Shown here in pieces: positions 1-7,745 of a DNA stretch of 64,000 nt (positions are counted from its first letter, which is position 1; each line of letters begins with the position of its first letter). The stretch spans positions 173,082-237,081 of the forward strand of contig JAHREW010000004.1 in the NCBI GenBank assembly GCA_020883125.1, written 5' to 3'. The translations under genes were made by a program, and so were the position numbers. Source of the stretch: Microcoleus sp. CAWBG506 (lineage in GTDB: Bacteria; Cyanobacteriota; Cyanobacteriia; Cyanobacteriales; Microcoleaceae). The notes beneath the pieces were generated by a model, which saw only the letters and a list, made by a program, of their open reading frames with translations, was not told where the DNA came from and ran no database searches.

Positions 1-1036
1 AAGTGACATCCCAGTGCTTCAATTTCCCAGATTCCAGTCCGCCTTTTGCCTCCGCAAAAGCCTGCAATTCTTCTAAATCTTTAACCGCAGCATTGTAACT
101 AGAGAGGCGCAATTCTTCTAATAAAGCTTCCACTGCTGCAACGTTGGGAGCCATTTTGCTCGCCAAACTCAATTCTGCATAACTACTGAAACCCAGCAAA
201 GCAGCTTGTTCCTGGCGTAGTGCTAAAATGCGATCGGTCAAGGGCCAGTTATTCAATTCCCCACTAGAAGCGCGGCTAATAAAAGCTTTGTACAATTTTT
301 CCCGCAAATCAGCACGGGTGCTGTGCTGCATGAAAGGGCCGTAACTGGGAAAGTCTAACGTAATGCGCCAAGGGCCATTTTCAGCATCAGCATTTTCTGC
401 GCCGGCGCTGCGAGCAACTTGGGCTGCTAAACTCAACAAACTCGGAGGTAAACCATCAATTTCATCTTTGTTGGTGAGGGTGAGACTAAAGGCTTTGGTA
501 GCGTCGAGAACGTGATTGGAAAATAGAGTAGTAGCTTCTGCTAATTCTAATTGAATGGCATTAAAACGCTCTTTTTTTTCACCTTCTAAACCAACGCCAG
601 AGAGTTCAGCATCTCGCAGAGCAGCTTCTACAATTCGCTGTTGAGCTGACTCCAGGCTATCCCAACTTTCGCTAGCCCGCAGTGCTTTAAAAGCTTCGTA
701 AAGAGGCTTACTTTGACTGAGCTTGCTCCAAAATTTTACTACTTCTGGCTGTACAGTTTCGTGAGCCGATCGCAATTCCGGGCTATTTTTCACCCCCATC
801 AAATGTCCGACAATGCCCCAAGTCCAATTTAAACGCTCTCCGAGTTCCTGTAGAGGTTCTACTAGGCCACTCCAAGTGGGCTTGACAGAGACTTCTAAAG
901 CAGTCAGTTCTGCTTCTAGTTGCGGCAGCAGGTGGGCGATCGCAGGGATAATGTGTTCGGGGGCGATCGCTTCAAAAGGAGGCAATCCTTTGCCAATTAG
1001 TAACGGATTCTCAGTCATTGTAACGGTTGCAGTCAT
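1..1036 (-). CDS. prlC: M3 family oligopeptidase (oligopeptidase A-like), N-terminal part
   Basis: Minus-strand reading frame open from the window edge, giving about 345 residues of the N-terminal half. It begins MTATVTMTENPLLIGKGLPP and continues with the helical domain of M3A metallopeptidases (for example PFEAIAPEHIIPAI, SYGPFMQHSTRADLREKLY, RALRQEQAALLGF-like blocks). Family members cleave short peptides in the cytoplasm with a Zn-binding HEXXH site. That motif lies in the C-terminal half outside the window, so activity cannot be judged here. Two in-frame ATGs, at 1036 and 1018, are possible starts; the first is used. No partner gene is visible on this strand. The family call is firm; the gene symbol is by similarity to oligopeptidase A. 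Confidence 0.85.
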   Translation of the reverse strand, partial: MTATVTMTENPLLIGKGLPPFEAIAPEHIIPAIAHLLPQLEAELTALEVSVKPTWSGLVEPLQELGERLNWTWGIVGHLMGVKNSPELRSAHETVQPEVVKFWSKLSQSKPLYEAFKALRASESWDSLESAQQRIVEAALRDAELSGVGLEGEKKERFNAIQLELAEATTLFSNHVLDATKAFSLTLTNKDEIDGLPPSLLSLAAQVARSAGAENADAENGPWRITLDFPSYGPFMQHSTRADLREKLYKAFISRASSGELNNWPLTDRILALRQEQAALLGFSSYAELSLASKMAPNVAAVEALLEELRLSSYNAAVKDLEELQAFAEAKGGLESGKLKHWDVT

Positions 1037-1209
1037 TGAATTTTCTGGTAACAGGTTGAAAAAAAATCAGCTAGATAGATTAGCTTTTAATTGTTTAACA
1101 CAAATAGCATAATCCTGTCTTCATCTCACTGGAATCTCCCTCTGCGCTCTCTGCGTCCTCTGCGGTTAAATAATTCCGATCCAACCGGAAACGACACTAC
1201 TAACTTTTA

Positions 1210-2028
1210 CTAAGTATTCTGCAACTGCTTCACCACAGAAATTAAGCGCTTGAGGTGAGGTTTGACAACCTCTTGATGTTCCTGTTCCAAATTATCGACT
1301 TGCGCCTTGACGAGGGATAAATCTCCCGATTGTTGTGTTTGAGCCTGCACTTGGCTTTGGAGATTAGCAATTACTTTCTGGACTTCTAAAAATCGAGTAT
1401 TGACTCCTTCCCAGTCATCTTGGGTGATCGAAGTTTCTCCCAATAGTTGAGTCACGCTTTGCAATTCCTCAATCGCCTGTTCAACTGCTTCGAGATTTGT
1501 CGGCGATCCCACGGATAAATCTTGGAGTTGTTCTCTCACCTGGTGGCGGACATCTAGGACAGCGGAGGCGACAATTTCCTGCAAAGAAGCTACCGACTGC
1601 CCCAAGCTCAGCAACTGCTGCTCTATATTGATGGAATCCTCAAAACTTTCGGGCCGTGGTAGTGCAGACATTTGCTGGCGGAGTGATTCTATATCTGCGG
1701 ACAACTGCTTACGGACTTTGAGAATTACCGTCGCCGCAGTTTTCTCGACTTTGTTTACAGACTTTTGCACTGTGGCAATTTCCGAGTTTTGATAAAGCCG
1801 CACTTGCTGCTCAAATCGATAACGGTTGGCAACATTCAGCGACAAAGCTAAAGTTAGGGGGGCCACACCGTAAAAAGCTTGACCCGACAGGGCCACGGCT
1901 AGGGAACCGACACCAGAGGCTGCGAGGGAGGCGTATTCTGCCAACTCCAGCCAGTGTCTTTGAGGGGCTGTTTGTCTCAACTGCTTAGAGGCTGAGGGGT
2001 TTGGCTGCCGCAGGACTCTTTGGGTCAT
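1210..2028 (-). CDS. Membrane-anchored coiled-coil protein of unknown function
   Basis: About 272 residues from the ATG at 2028, which has a GAGAAG ribosome-binding sequence 7 bases upstream; an earlier in-frame start at 2073 lacks one. A basic N-terminus is followed by a hydrophobic hairpin-like stretch at residues 33-68, then a long charged heptad-rich region to the C-terminus with many Glu, Gln and Val/Leu repeats, typical of a coiled coil. No catalytic motif was seen. The layout (short N-terminal membrane segment plus long cytoplasmic coil) resembles many cyanobacterial structural or scaffold proteins, but I do not recognise a named family. It follows the oligopeptidase on the same strand after about 170 bases. 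Confidence 0.7.
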   Translation of the reverse strand: MTQRVLRQPNPSASKQLRQTAPQRHWLELAEYASLAASGVGSLAVALSGQAFYGVAPLTLALSLNVANRYRFEQQVRLYQNSEIATVQKSVNKVEKTAATVILKVRKQLSADIESLRQQMSALPRPESFEDSINIEQQLLSLGQSVASLQEIVASAVLDVRHQVREQLQDLSVGSPTNLEAVEQAIEELQSVTQLLGETSITQDDWEGVNTRFLEVQKVIANLQSQVQAQTQQSGDLSLVKAQVDNLEQEHQEVVKPHLKRLISVVKQLQNT

Positions 2029-2298
2029 AGTATCTTCTCGTTGTTGGTAAGGTTGCGAGATTGGGTGGAGCATTGATTTTTATCCTTTTTAAAACTATAT
2101 TTCTTAGATTATTTCCTGCCACTCTTAATATTTTTACCTGAGCGAGTCAGTTAAAGATGGCTGGCATATTATGATATGTCTAGTGTATTTAGCGGTTTGT
2201 GGCTATCGGTCAGAGCGCGCCCCTATTCTACAGGATTTTGCGCGTAAGTCCTAGTCAACATCCATTGCCCATCCCAAATTTATGGTAATAATTGACCG

Positions 2299-2433
2299 AT
2301 GAACTCAGAAAAACCCGGAATTGGCGATCGGCTCCAGTCTATTTTGAGTATCACAATCTTTGTGATTCTGGTATTAGGAGTAGGTTTTTTAAGCGTTAAT
2401 TTTATTTTAGCTCTTTATGCAAAATTTTCTTAA
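2299..2433 (+). CDS. Small single-span membrane protein (44 aa)
   Basis: A 44-codon frame, ATG at 2299 to TAA at 2433, starting MNSEKPGIGDRLQSILSITI. A polar 15-residue N-terminus precedes one hydrophobic helix (about residues 16-40) ending in ALYAKFS. The composition is that of a genuine one-span small protein of the kind found as accessory subunits of photosynthetic or respiratory complexes. I cannot assign it to a named subunit. No strong Shine-Dalgarno sequence is visible. It sits alone between a minus-strand gene and a repeat-rich spacer. The coding call rests on frame and composition only. Confidence 0.45.
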   Translation: MNSEKPGIGDRLQSILSITIFVILVLGVGFLSVNFILALYAKFS

Positions 2434-2891
2434 ACAAGACTAGATAGCGCAGAAACCAGGTTTTTTGCGAGAATATTTCGTCGCAGCCACAGATTTAGTA
2501 AAAACCTGCTGGTTGAGCGAAGTCGAAACCCGTTTTCTTTGATAGCACAGTCACAGTCATTTATGATTGGGCGGTTTTAACCGCTTCTACATAAACAAAG
2601 TCTGCCTCCGCCGACTAAGAAATAAAGGAGGTATTTAAGGCGGATTGGGTATAATTGAAATCTTACCCTCTGTCAAAAAATTGTAGGGGCGGGTTTTACG
2701 AATAATCATCGCCAGAAACAAACAATCTCGAAAACCCGCCCTCACCCAACGGTAAATCGCAACCCATTTCTTGAGTGCTCTGTGTTAAAAATGTGTAGGG
2801 GCGGGTTTTACGAATAATCATCGCCAGAAACAAACAATCTCGAAAACCCGCCCTCTAACTCTAAGCCAACGGTAAATCGCAACCCATTTCT
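2434..2891. other. Repeat-rich intergenic region
   Basis: No gene seen. The stretch holds a sequence at about 2571-2625 (GCGGTTTTAACCGC hairpin plus a GTCGGCGGAGGC-like block) that recurs inverted at 25131-25190, and two copies of a TGTAGGGGCGGG element (separate entry). The second copy reaches the stop codon of the following minus-strand STAND gene. Confidence 0.7.
2682..2890. repeat. Two direct copies of a ~112-bp TGTAGGGGCGGG hairpin element
   Basis: Copies start at 2682 and 2794. Each has GGGCGGGTTTTACGAATAA on the left and TCTCGAAAACCCGCCC on the right, able to pair as a hairpin, followed by a shared CCAACGGTAAATCGCAACCC tail. A reverse-oriented relative forms the third unit of the array at 19722-19938. 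Confidence 0.85.
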
Positions 2892-4253
2892 TTAGTGTGA
2901 TCGTCGAGTTTTGATATACTGCTTCAGTACAGGTGACAGAGTGTAAAGACTTTCCTGTTTTTCGATCAAGCAGCGGCGCGATAGAGATTGCAAGGCGTTG
3001 AGCAAATCTGATGATGATATTTGTGCATTTTGGAGCAATTTGGCGAAGTTGACTGGCTGGTTTTCTGTCGCCAGCAATGACAGGACTTGTTTTTCTAGTT
3101 CGGAAGTGCGATCGAACTGCTCATGTAAAACATCTTTCAAATCTTCTGGTAACAATATGGTATCATCTATTAATAAGTCAGTCGCGCCGATTCCCAACTC
3201 TTGCATCAAAGTCGCCACGCTTTTTAACCATAACGGATTGCCTTGGTAGCGGTGAATGAGTGCTTCGCAGTTGTCGAGTTCTGCTAATCCTTTATCTCTG
3301 AGAACTTCCCGTGCGGCTGCGGTGTCTAAACCAGTGAGTTGTAAGGTACGAATGGGAGTATTTTGGCTGGTGAGTTGAGGAACTTCTTTGGGCGGTTCCC
3401 AACCGATTAGCAGGAAGCAACTTTGATGGGATATTTTTTCTATTTTTTTGAATAAAGAGCGATATTCTTCGTATTCTGGCTGATATTTTCCTGCTAATTC
3501 GCCGCTGCTGAACAGGTTGTGTATGTCATCTAAGATTACTAAGCAGCGATATTTTTGTAAATATTTAATTAGGGGTAATGCTTTCTGGTTGGTTGTGGGT
3601 GATTCTTGCTTTTCTGACTGGGAGAAAAACTGGATTAAGTGGGCTTCAAATTCAGGGAGGGTGGGGGATGTGTCGAAGTTGCACCAAATGACGTATTCAA
3701 ACTCGTCTTTGATTTGTTGGACGAGTTGCACTGCTAAGGTTGTTTTGCCGATACCGAGTCCGCCGGTGATGGTTATGAGGCTGCTGTTTTGTTGTAGAAT
3801 CGAGGTTGTGAGGGTTTTGAGTTGTGGGGTGCGATCGAAGAAAGCCCCTAATTCTGGCATCTCGCTTAAGTCGTGATGGGATGTTTCTTGATTTGGTGGG
3901 TTTGAGTTTGGTATGTTTGGCGGGTGTTTGGTTTCTCCACAATAATTAACTAAGCCTATTTGTGCAGAGTCTTGTGCATAATGTGAAACTATCGAGACTT
4001 GGAATCTTTGCATTGCCGATCGTAAATTTGATTTACTGACATCTTCTCCTAACTGTTCTGAAAGCATTTTCCATAGTTCCGAGCCTACTTTTCTCACACT
4101 ACTTTCAGAACAGTCAAAGTCTTTGGCTATGTGCTTGTATGTCTCACGTTCTACGGTGCCTTTTAGTACCGCTTCCTGTAAGTCGTCGAGGTGCTGACCC
4201 GTTTTCTCGAAGACTATGCGATCGGCGAGTTTTAAGGCTTCTTTTAGGTTCAT
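2892..4253 (-). CDS. STAND/NB-ARC ATPase with N-terminal vMAP-type HTH, no C-terminal sensor repeats
   Basis: 453 residues. Residues 1-70 match the helix-turn-helix domain found at the N-terminus of cyanobacterial vWA-MoxR-associated/NB-ARC proteins (ALKLADRIVFEKTGQHLDDL ... VGSELWKMLSEQLGE). After a Pro/Asn-rich linker (105-128) comes an NB-ARC-like NTPase: Walker A GGLGIGKTT (164-172), Walker B LVILDD (238-243), a GNPLWL element near 335-340, and a winged-helix end. STAND proteins usually carry WD40, TPR or LRR sensors after this; here the chain stops at the winged helix, as does the paralogue at 21426-22949, so the short form looks genuine. The role is unknown; signalling or defence-type switching is inferred from the fold. 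The promoter has phased ATGT repeats (separate entry). Confidence 0.85.
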   Translation of the reverse strand: MNLKEALKLADRIVFEKTGQHLDDLQEAVLKGTVERETYKHIAKDFDCSESSVRKVGSELWKMLSEQLGEDVSKSNLRSAMQRFQVSIVSHYAQDSAQIGLVNYCGETKHPPNIPNSNPPNQETSHHDLSEMPELGAFFDRTPQLKTLTTSILQQNSSLITITGGLGIGKTTLAVQLVQQIKDEFEYVIWCNFDTSPTLPEFEAHLIQFFSQSEKQESPTTNQKALPLIKYLQKYRCLVILDDIHNLFSSGELAGKYQPEYEEYRSLFKKIEKISHQSCFLLIGWEPPKEVPQLTSQNTPIRTLQLTGLDTAAAREVLRDKGLAELDNCEALIHRYQGNPLWLKSVATLMQELGIGATDLLIDDTILLPEDLKDVLHEQFDRTSELEKQVLSLLATENQPVNFAKLLQNAQISSSDLLNALQSLSRRCLIEKQESLYTLSPVLKQYIKTRRSH

Positions 4254-4281
4254 GGAGATCGGGGACTGTAAGTTATTTTGT

Positions 4282-4335
4282 ATTATAGCTCACATTAACG
4301 AACATTTTAATACATTTTTGTACATTTTTGTACAT
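4282..4335 (-). promoter_or_regulatory. Promoter with five ATGT repeats at exact 10-bp spacing
   Basis: On the minus strand TATAAT lies at 4287-4282, about 30 bases before the STAND start codon. Upstream of it ATGT occurs at 4292, 4302, 4312, 4322 and 4332 (plus-strand coordinates of ACAT), one per helical turn. The proximal copy is 4 bases from the TATAAT box, the same distance as at the paralogue promoter at 21371-21393. A protein-binding array is inferred. Confidence 0.55.
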
Positions 4336-4460
4336 AAATAGATGAAATGAAGCCACTGGGGGGACGGGCATGGAGACAAAGTTGAACTTTTTTGGGGTAG
4401 ACAAAGCTTTGATTTATAGGGATCATGAGAGAAGTATGAAGCGTAACTTTAGGGATTGAA

Positions 4461-4542
4461 CAGTTGCTGCTTTCTAGCGTGTAACAGTGTGTTAGATATC
4501 TGTTACAGTCTAACACACTGTTACCATGCTCCAGTTGCTGCT
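4461..4542 (+). promoter_or_regulatory. Perfect 16-bp inverted repeat nested in an 11-bp direct repeat
   Basis: GTAACAGTGTGTTAGA (4481-4496) and its exact reverse complement (4509-4524) flank a 12-base loop that itself contains CTGTTACAG. CAGTTGCTGCT occurs outside both arms (4461-4471 and 4532-4542). It lies 50 bases before the Shine-Dalgarno of the first peptide gene, so an operator or an attenuator hairpin for the cassette is plausible. Confidence 0.55.
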
Positions 4543-4591
4543 GTTGCGACGCTTGTACATTGTCTACTTTGAACTTAAGGAGTCCTGAACA

Positions 4592-4732
4592 ATGAAAAAT
4601 GAGATCAAGACTTGCAGCAAGGGAAAAAAGAATGTCAACGTAATGCAAATCTCGGTTGAGAATTACCCCAGTATGCAACCGAAGTTTACAAAGTTGAATT
4701 GGAGTAGCGGGGAGGGTGATGATAATGCCTAA
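4592..4732 (+). CDS. Putative RiPP-like precursor peptide 1 (46 aa)
   Basis: 46 codons, ATG at 4592, with a strong AAGGAG at 4577-4582 (9-base spacing). The N-terminus is Lys-rich (MKNEIKTCSKGKKN) and the C-terminal half reads YPSMQPKFTKLNW then SSGEGDDNA. The next gene encodes another 46-residue peptide sharing the spaced motif Y-P-x3-P-K-F-T-K-x2-W-x-S-G-E: here Y25 P26, P30-K34, W37, S39-G40-E41. A variable basic leader plus a conserved C-terminal block is the usual layout of ribosomally made, modified peptides. Downstream genes encode a JmjC/cupin oxygenase-like protein and a ferredoxin-like protein, which supports a substrate role. One cysteine (C8) lies in the leader only. I do not recognise this peptide family; it is too short for ordinary gene calling. 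Confidence 0.65.
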   Translation: MKNEIKTCSKGKKNVNVMQISVENYPSMQPKFTKLNWSSGEGDDNA

Positions 4733-4774
4733 TCTAGTGTGAGGTCGGATTAATCAATTTTATGAGGTGTTTGC

Positions 4775-4915
4775 ATGAAATCCAAGTCGAAACAAGAGAA
4801 TAAGGTTCTGTCGGTCGTGATTGGAGTTAAACCTTACCCAGTCGCCCGTCCAAAATTTACAAAGCAAACTTGGGAAAGCGGTGAGAATGGAGGAGAGGGG
4901 GCAGAATCAGGTTAG
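4775..4915 (+). CDS. Putative RiPP-like precursor peptide 2 (46 aa)
   Basis: 46 codons, ATG at 4775, GAGGTG at 4764-4769 as ribosome-binding site. It begins MKSKSKQENKVLSVV and carries PYPVARPKFTKQTW followed by ESGENGGEGAESG. Conserved with peptide 1: Y21 P22, P26-K-F-T-K30, W33, S35-G36-E37; the tail is longer in Gly/Glu. Both peptides have the same length, and the sharing is confined to the C-terminal half, so they look like a tandem duplication under selection rather than chance frames. It sits 42 bases after peptide 1 and about 110 bases before the JmjC-like gene, same strand, no obvious terminator between. Function is inferred only from context. Confidence 0.65.
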   Translation: MKSKSKQENKVLSVVIGVKPYPVARPKFTKQTWESGENGGEGAESG

Positions 4916-5024
4916 TGGGTTTAACAGCATCTAACGGATATATCAATTCAGCCAAGTTAGGAAATTATTACTTCAAGCTTGGTTGAATTTACATTTTTTA
5001 TCAATTTGCCCAAAATCTATTTCG

Positions 5025-6209
5025 ATGTATAATATGGCAACAACTTTATCAAAAATTTTGGCACCAATTACTCTAAAAGAGTTCAGAGAACTTTATTACA
5101 CAAAGCGTTCTATTTTAATTAGAAGCGAGGGAAAAAAGTTTGATTGGTTGTTTGGATGGTCTTCCTTAAACCAAATAATGAATAAGTCTTTCTTTCCTCT
5201 TCCTACGATGAAACTTGTTTTAGACGGAAAACCCATTAACGATCTATCTGAGCAGTCGAAGATTATTGATTGGTGTCGGAAAGGTGCTACAGTCATCATC
5301 GACCAACTACAGAACTATGACTCACAAGTTAGAAGAGCAGTTGATTCGCTATCCAAGGAAATTGGGGAGCCTGTTAATGCTAACCTCTACTTCTCTCAAC
5401 CAGAGCGGCAAGCATTCAATGTACACTACGATCATCATGATGTGATTATTCTTCAAATTGAAGGTCACAAAAGGTGGAAAGTCTATGAAGACTCAGAAGA
5501 TACAAAGTTCCCACTATTTGTACAAAAGAGTCATAGCTCTGACATTCCTGATTCTCCTGTCCTAGATTGTCTCTTATCTTCAGGAGATGTTCTATACATT
5601 CCAAGAGGTCATTGGCACGCTGCAACTGCAAAGGATGATCAGTCGCTGCATCTGACTATCGGTATAGATGCAAGAACAGGGATTGATTTTGCAACGTGGT
5701 TGACCAATGAATTGCGTGATGATGTCTCTTTTAGGCAATCTTTTCCTCTAGTTTTTAGCCACGAAATTCATGAGAAACAATACTATCACGAGCTTCACTT
5801 ACAACATTTTAATGGCTTAAAACAAAAGCTTATTCACAAATTAAATGACAATCAACTCTTTGATCATTATACAAGGTACTGTGTAAGCAAATCGCAAGTA
5901 TTTGAACCATTCTATTTACCTTACTCTACTGACAAAAACAGAATTAACTTTCCTAATACTTCTTCATTTGTACGATATAATAATCAGCAGTTTTTGCTAA
6001 ATTTAGATGACGATAAGCTCATGATAAATCTGATAATTTATGGAAAAATCCATCGTTTTAGTAGTAAGGCGGAACGTCTTCTTGAATTTATATTTAGCCA
6101 CAATGAATTCAGCCTTCAAGACTCTCTTCAAGTGTCTGATATTTCTGAAGATGATGTTGCTGCTATATTGGAACATCTGCTAAGTGAAGCATTGATAAAA
6201 TTTGCTTGA
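5025..6209 (+). CDS. JmjC/cupin-4 (ROXA-like) oxygenase, candidate peptide hydroxylase
   Basis: 394 residues from the ATG at 5025 (another ATG at 5034; a TTG at 4983 is less likely; no clear Shine-Dalgarno). The centre matches the cupin-4/JmjC fold of ribosomal-oxygenase-type Fe(II)/2-oxoglutarate enzymes: FNVHYDHHDVIILQIEGHKR gives the HxD pair (H134, D136), and GDVLYIPRGHWHAA gives the distal His (H198) and the usual RG-x2-H turn. All three metal ligands are kept, so catalysis is expected. The last about 60 residues (RLLEFIFSHNEFSLQDSL onward) resemble the C-terminal winged helix of ROXA/MINA enzymes, which could bind a leader peptide. Members of this family hydroxylate protein side chains. 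Two small peptides directly upstream are the obvious candidate substrates (inference). Its composition is AT-rich and the whole cassette lacks HIP1 sites. Confidence 0.8.
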   Translation: MYNMATTLSKILAPITLKEFRELYYTKRSILIRSEGKKFDWLFGWSSLNQIMNKSFFPLPTMKLVLDGKPINDLSEQSKIIDWCRKGATVIIDQLQNYDSQVRRAVDSLSKEIGEPVNANLYFSQPERQAFNVHYDHHDVIILQIEGHKRWKVYEDSEDTKFPLFVQKSHSSDIPDSPVLDCLLSSGDVLYIPRGHWHAATAKDDQSLHLTIGIDARTGIDFATWLTNELRDDVSFRQSFPLVFSHEIHEKQYYHELHLQHFNGLKQKLIHKLNDNQLFDHYTRYCVSKSQVFEPFYLPYSTDKNRINFPNTSSFVRYNNQQFLLNLDDDKLMINLIIYGKIHRFSSKAERLLEFIFSHNEFSLQDSLQVSDISEDDVAAILEHLLSEALIKFA

Positions 6210-6267
6210 AGGCATTATGTGAATTTTTCTCACTAACATTATCTTGAGCTACTCTGATGAGGTAAGT

Positions 6268-7218
6268 ATGGTAACATCAAACAAGTTTTTTTGCTCGGCT
6301 CAATCTTTACTTCTTAACGAGGAACTTATTGGTACAGCACTTTTAACAGAAGTGTATATTTTGATTGAATGTAAAAAACCCTGGGCTAACGAAGCATTTG
6401 AATCGAAAAAAATTCCTCACAAGTTACGCTTAATGGTTAAACAATATCGTGAATCTGCACGTTTTCTTTTAATTCAAAACAACAATACTAAGCATATAGA
6501 TCATATTCAAGTTTTGTTTTATTTGCGCTCCAGTAATTATATTTTCTCCAAGGGATTTACTTTATATAAAGCAGAATGTTCAGATTACGATCGGGTATGT
6601 GATACCATTGAAGATTACTTCATTAATCAGAAACTTCCATCACAAGACAACTCTGAAAATAATCGTAACATCCTGATTTGTACTCATGGAGGATTTGATC
6701 AATGCTGTGGCAAGTACGGAACATCATTCTACATAAAATCTAACGATATACTAGACTCGAACAATATTCATGAAAAAGTTGAAGTATGGGAGTCGAGTCA
6801 CTTTGGAGGGCATCGTTTTGCACCAACCATGATTGATTTTCCAGATGGTAGATACTATGGAAGAATGAACGAAGATGTTTTTACTGCAATCATTAGCCGA
6901 ACCGGAGACTTAAACACAACTGTATCCTCTTATAGAGGATGGGCAATACTGCCTAAAGTAGCACAATTAGTAGAGAAGCAACTGTTGCTCGATTTTGGTT
7001 GGCAGTGGTTTAACGCCTCTGCTGCTAGTTACGTAAAACTATTAGAAGATGGTGTGTCCTACGACGTTACAATCAGATACTTACTGGGGCATGATGAGGA
7101 GAGAGTGTACTCTGCTAGAGTATCAAAAAAACATTCTCAATCTTTGAGCATGAGAATTCGCTGCCAAAATCCAGTAGAGACCGTAGTTCCTCAATTTTCC
7201 GTTGATAGCCTTGATTAA
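6268..7218 (+). CDS. Sucrase/ferredoxin-like (Apd1-type) [2Fe-2S] protein
   Basis: 316 residues from the ATG at 6268, chosen over a TTG at 6244 because GAGG sits 5 bases upstream. The C-terminal part has the thioredoxin-like ferredoxin signature of the Suc_Fer-like family: ILICTHGGFDQCCGKYG with a C-x8-C pair (C138, C147) and WESSHFGGHRFAPT with H-x3-H (H178, H182). In yeast Apd1 these two Cys and two His bind a [2Fe-2S] cluster, so a redox-active cluster is expected. The final block (LLGHDEERVYSARV) is the usual tail domain. It follows the JmjC-like gene by 58 bases with no terminator, suggesting an operon. A role as electron donor or redox partner to the oxygenase is inference. Confidence 0.8.
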   Translation: MVTSNKFFCSAQSLLLNEELIGTALLTEVYILIECKKPWANEAFESKKIPHKLRLMVKQYRESARFLLIQNNNTKHIDHIQVLFYLRSSNYIFSKGFTLYKAECSDYDRVCDTIEDYFINQKLPSQDNSENNRNILICTHGGFDQCCGKYGTSFYIKSNDILDSNNIHEKVEVWESSHFGGHRFAPTMIDFPDGRYYGRMNEDVFTAIISRTGDLNTTVSSYRGWAILPKVAQLVEKQLLLDFGWQWFNASAASYVKLLEDGVSYDVTIRYLLGHDEERVYSARVSKKHSQSLSMRIRCQNPVETVVPQFSVDSLD

Positions 7219-7745
7219 AGCTAGTAGCAATCCCAAAAAGTATGATGTGTATTTTGAAAAGTCTGTCACGGTCTAATTAACTGTTTTAAGATTATGCTGA
7301 TAAATCTTGGTGACTGACATTCATCGCGATCGCCCTTTCCTACATATTCCATTAACCCTCGTGTCACCCAACCTCTATTTTCACTGACAATCCGCTCCAT
7401 TTCCACCATTTCAAAGGGTGACGATTGCACCGAGGGTGTGAAGCGTAGCTATCCTGTAGGGATCTCGCCCTTTCTATGTTCTCATGAGCGATCGCCCAGC
7501 GTACAAAAGGGCGATCGCACTTTTTAACATTTCGGACTGTTTTTGATTGCCAAGAGTAGAATAAGGATTTAATCGGGATTTAGCGATCGAGTTTCCAAGG
7601 GAGAATCAAGGGTGTTAGACTACTACCTAAAAACAGTCCTGATTATTGTTACCTTTACCGAAGAGGCTAATATAAAAATCCCCAGAAGAATAGCCTAAAT
7701 TTCTGGTAATATATAGCGCGTACTTGAATCAAACAATCTACATTT
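7219..7745. other. Intergenic region, HIP1-bearing, no convincing gene
   Basis: 527 bases. HIP1 sites reappear at about 7327 and 7510 after a 3-kb gap across the peptide cassette. A short minus-strand frame (about 7260-7410) reads plausibly for roughly 45 codons but matches nothing I know and may be a gene remnant. Confidence 0.5.

Larger units (their letters stand above)
4254..4591. other. Divergent promoter region between STAND gene and peptide cassette
   Basis: 338 bases without a convincing gene. It holds five ACAT/ATGT repeats and a TATAAT box for the leftward STAND gene, and a nested direct/inverted repeat at 4461-4542 upstream of the rightward peptide genes. Confidence 0.6.

Noticed and set aside
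2892..4253. Idea that the first STAND gene was truncated by the repeat at its 3' end
   Set aside because: The second STAND protein ends at the same point of the winged helix without a repeat there, so the short form is probably natural.
4307..4678. 123-codon minus-strand frame opposite peptide 1
   Set aside because: Antisense to a small gene with a strong ribosome-binding site and a paralogue; the composition is not protein-like and it spans the promoter repeats.
4592..4915. Reading the twin peptides as microviridin-type graspetide precursors
   Set aside because: They lack the TxKxPSD core and no ATP-grasp ligase is nearby; the slight likeness of YPVARPKF to the PFFARFL leader motif is not enough.
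7260..7410. Short minus-strand frame in the spacer after the peptide cassette
   Set aside because: About 45 codons with no ribosome-binding site and no recognised family; could be a gene remnant but cannot be supported.
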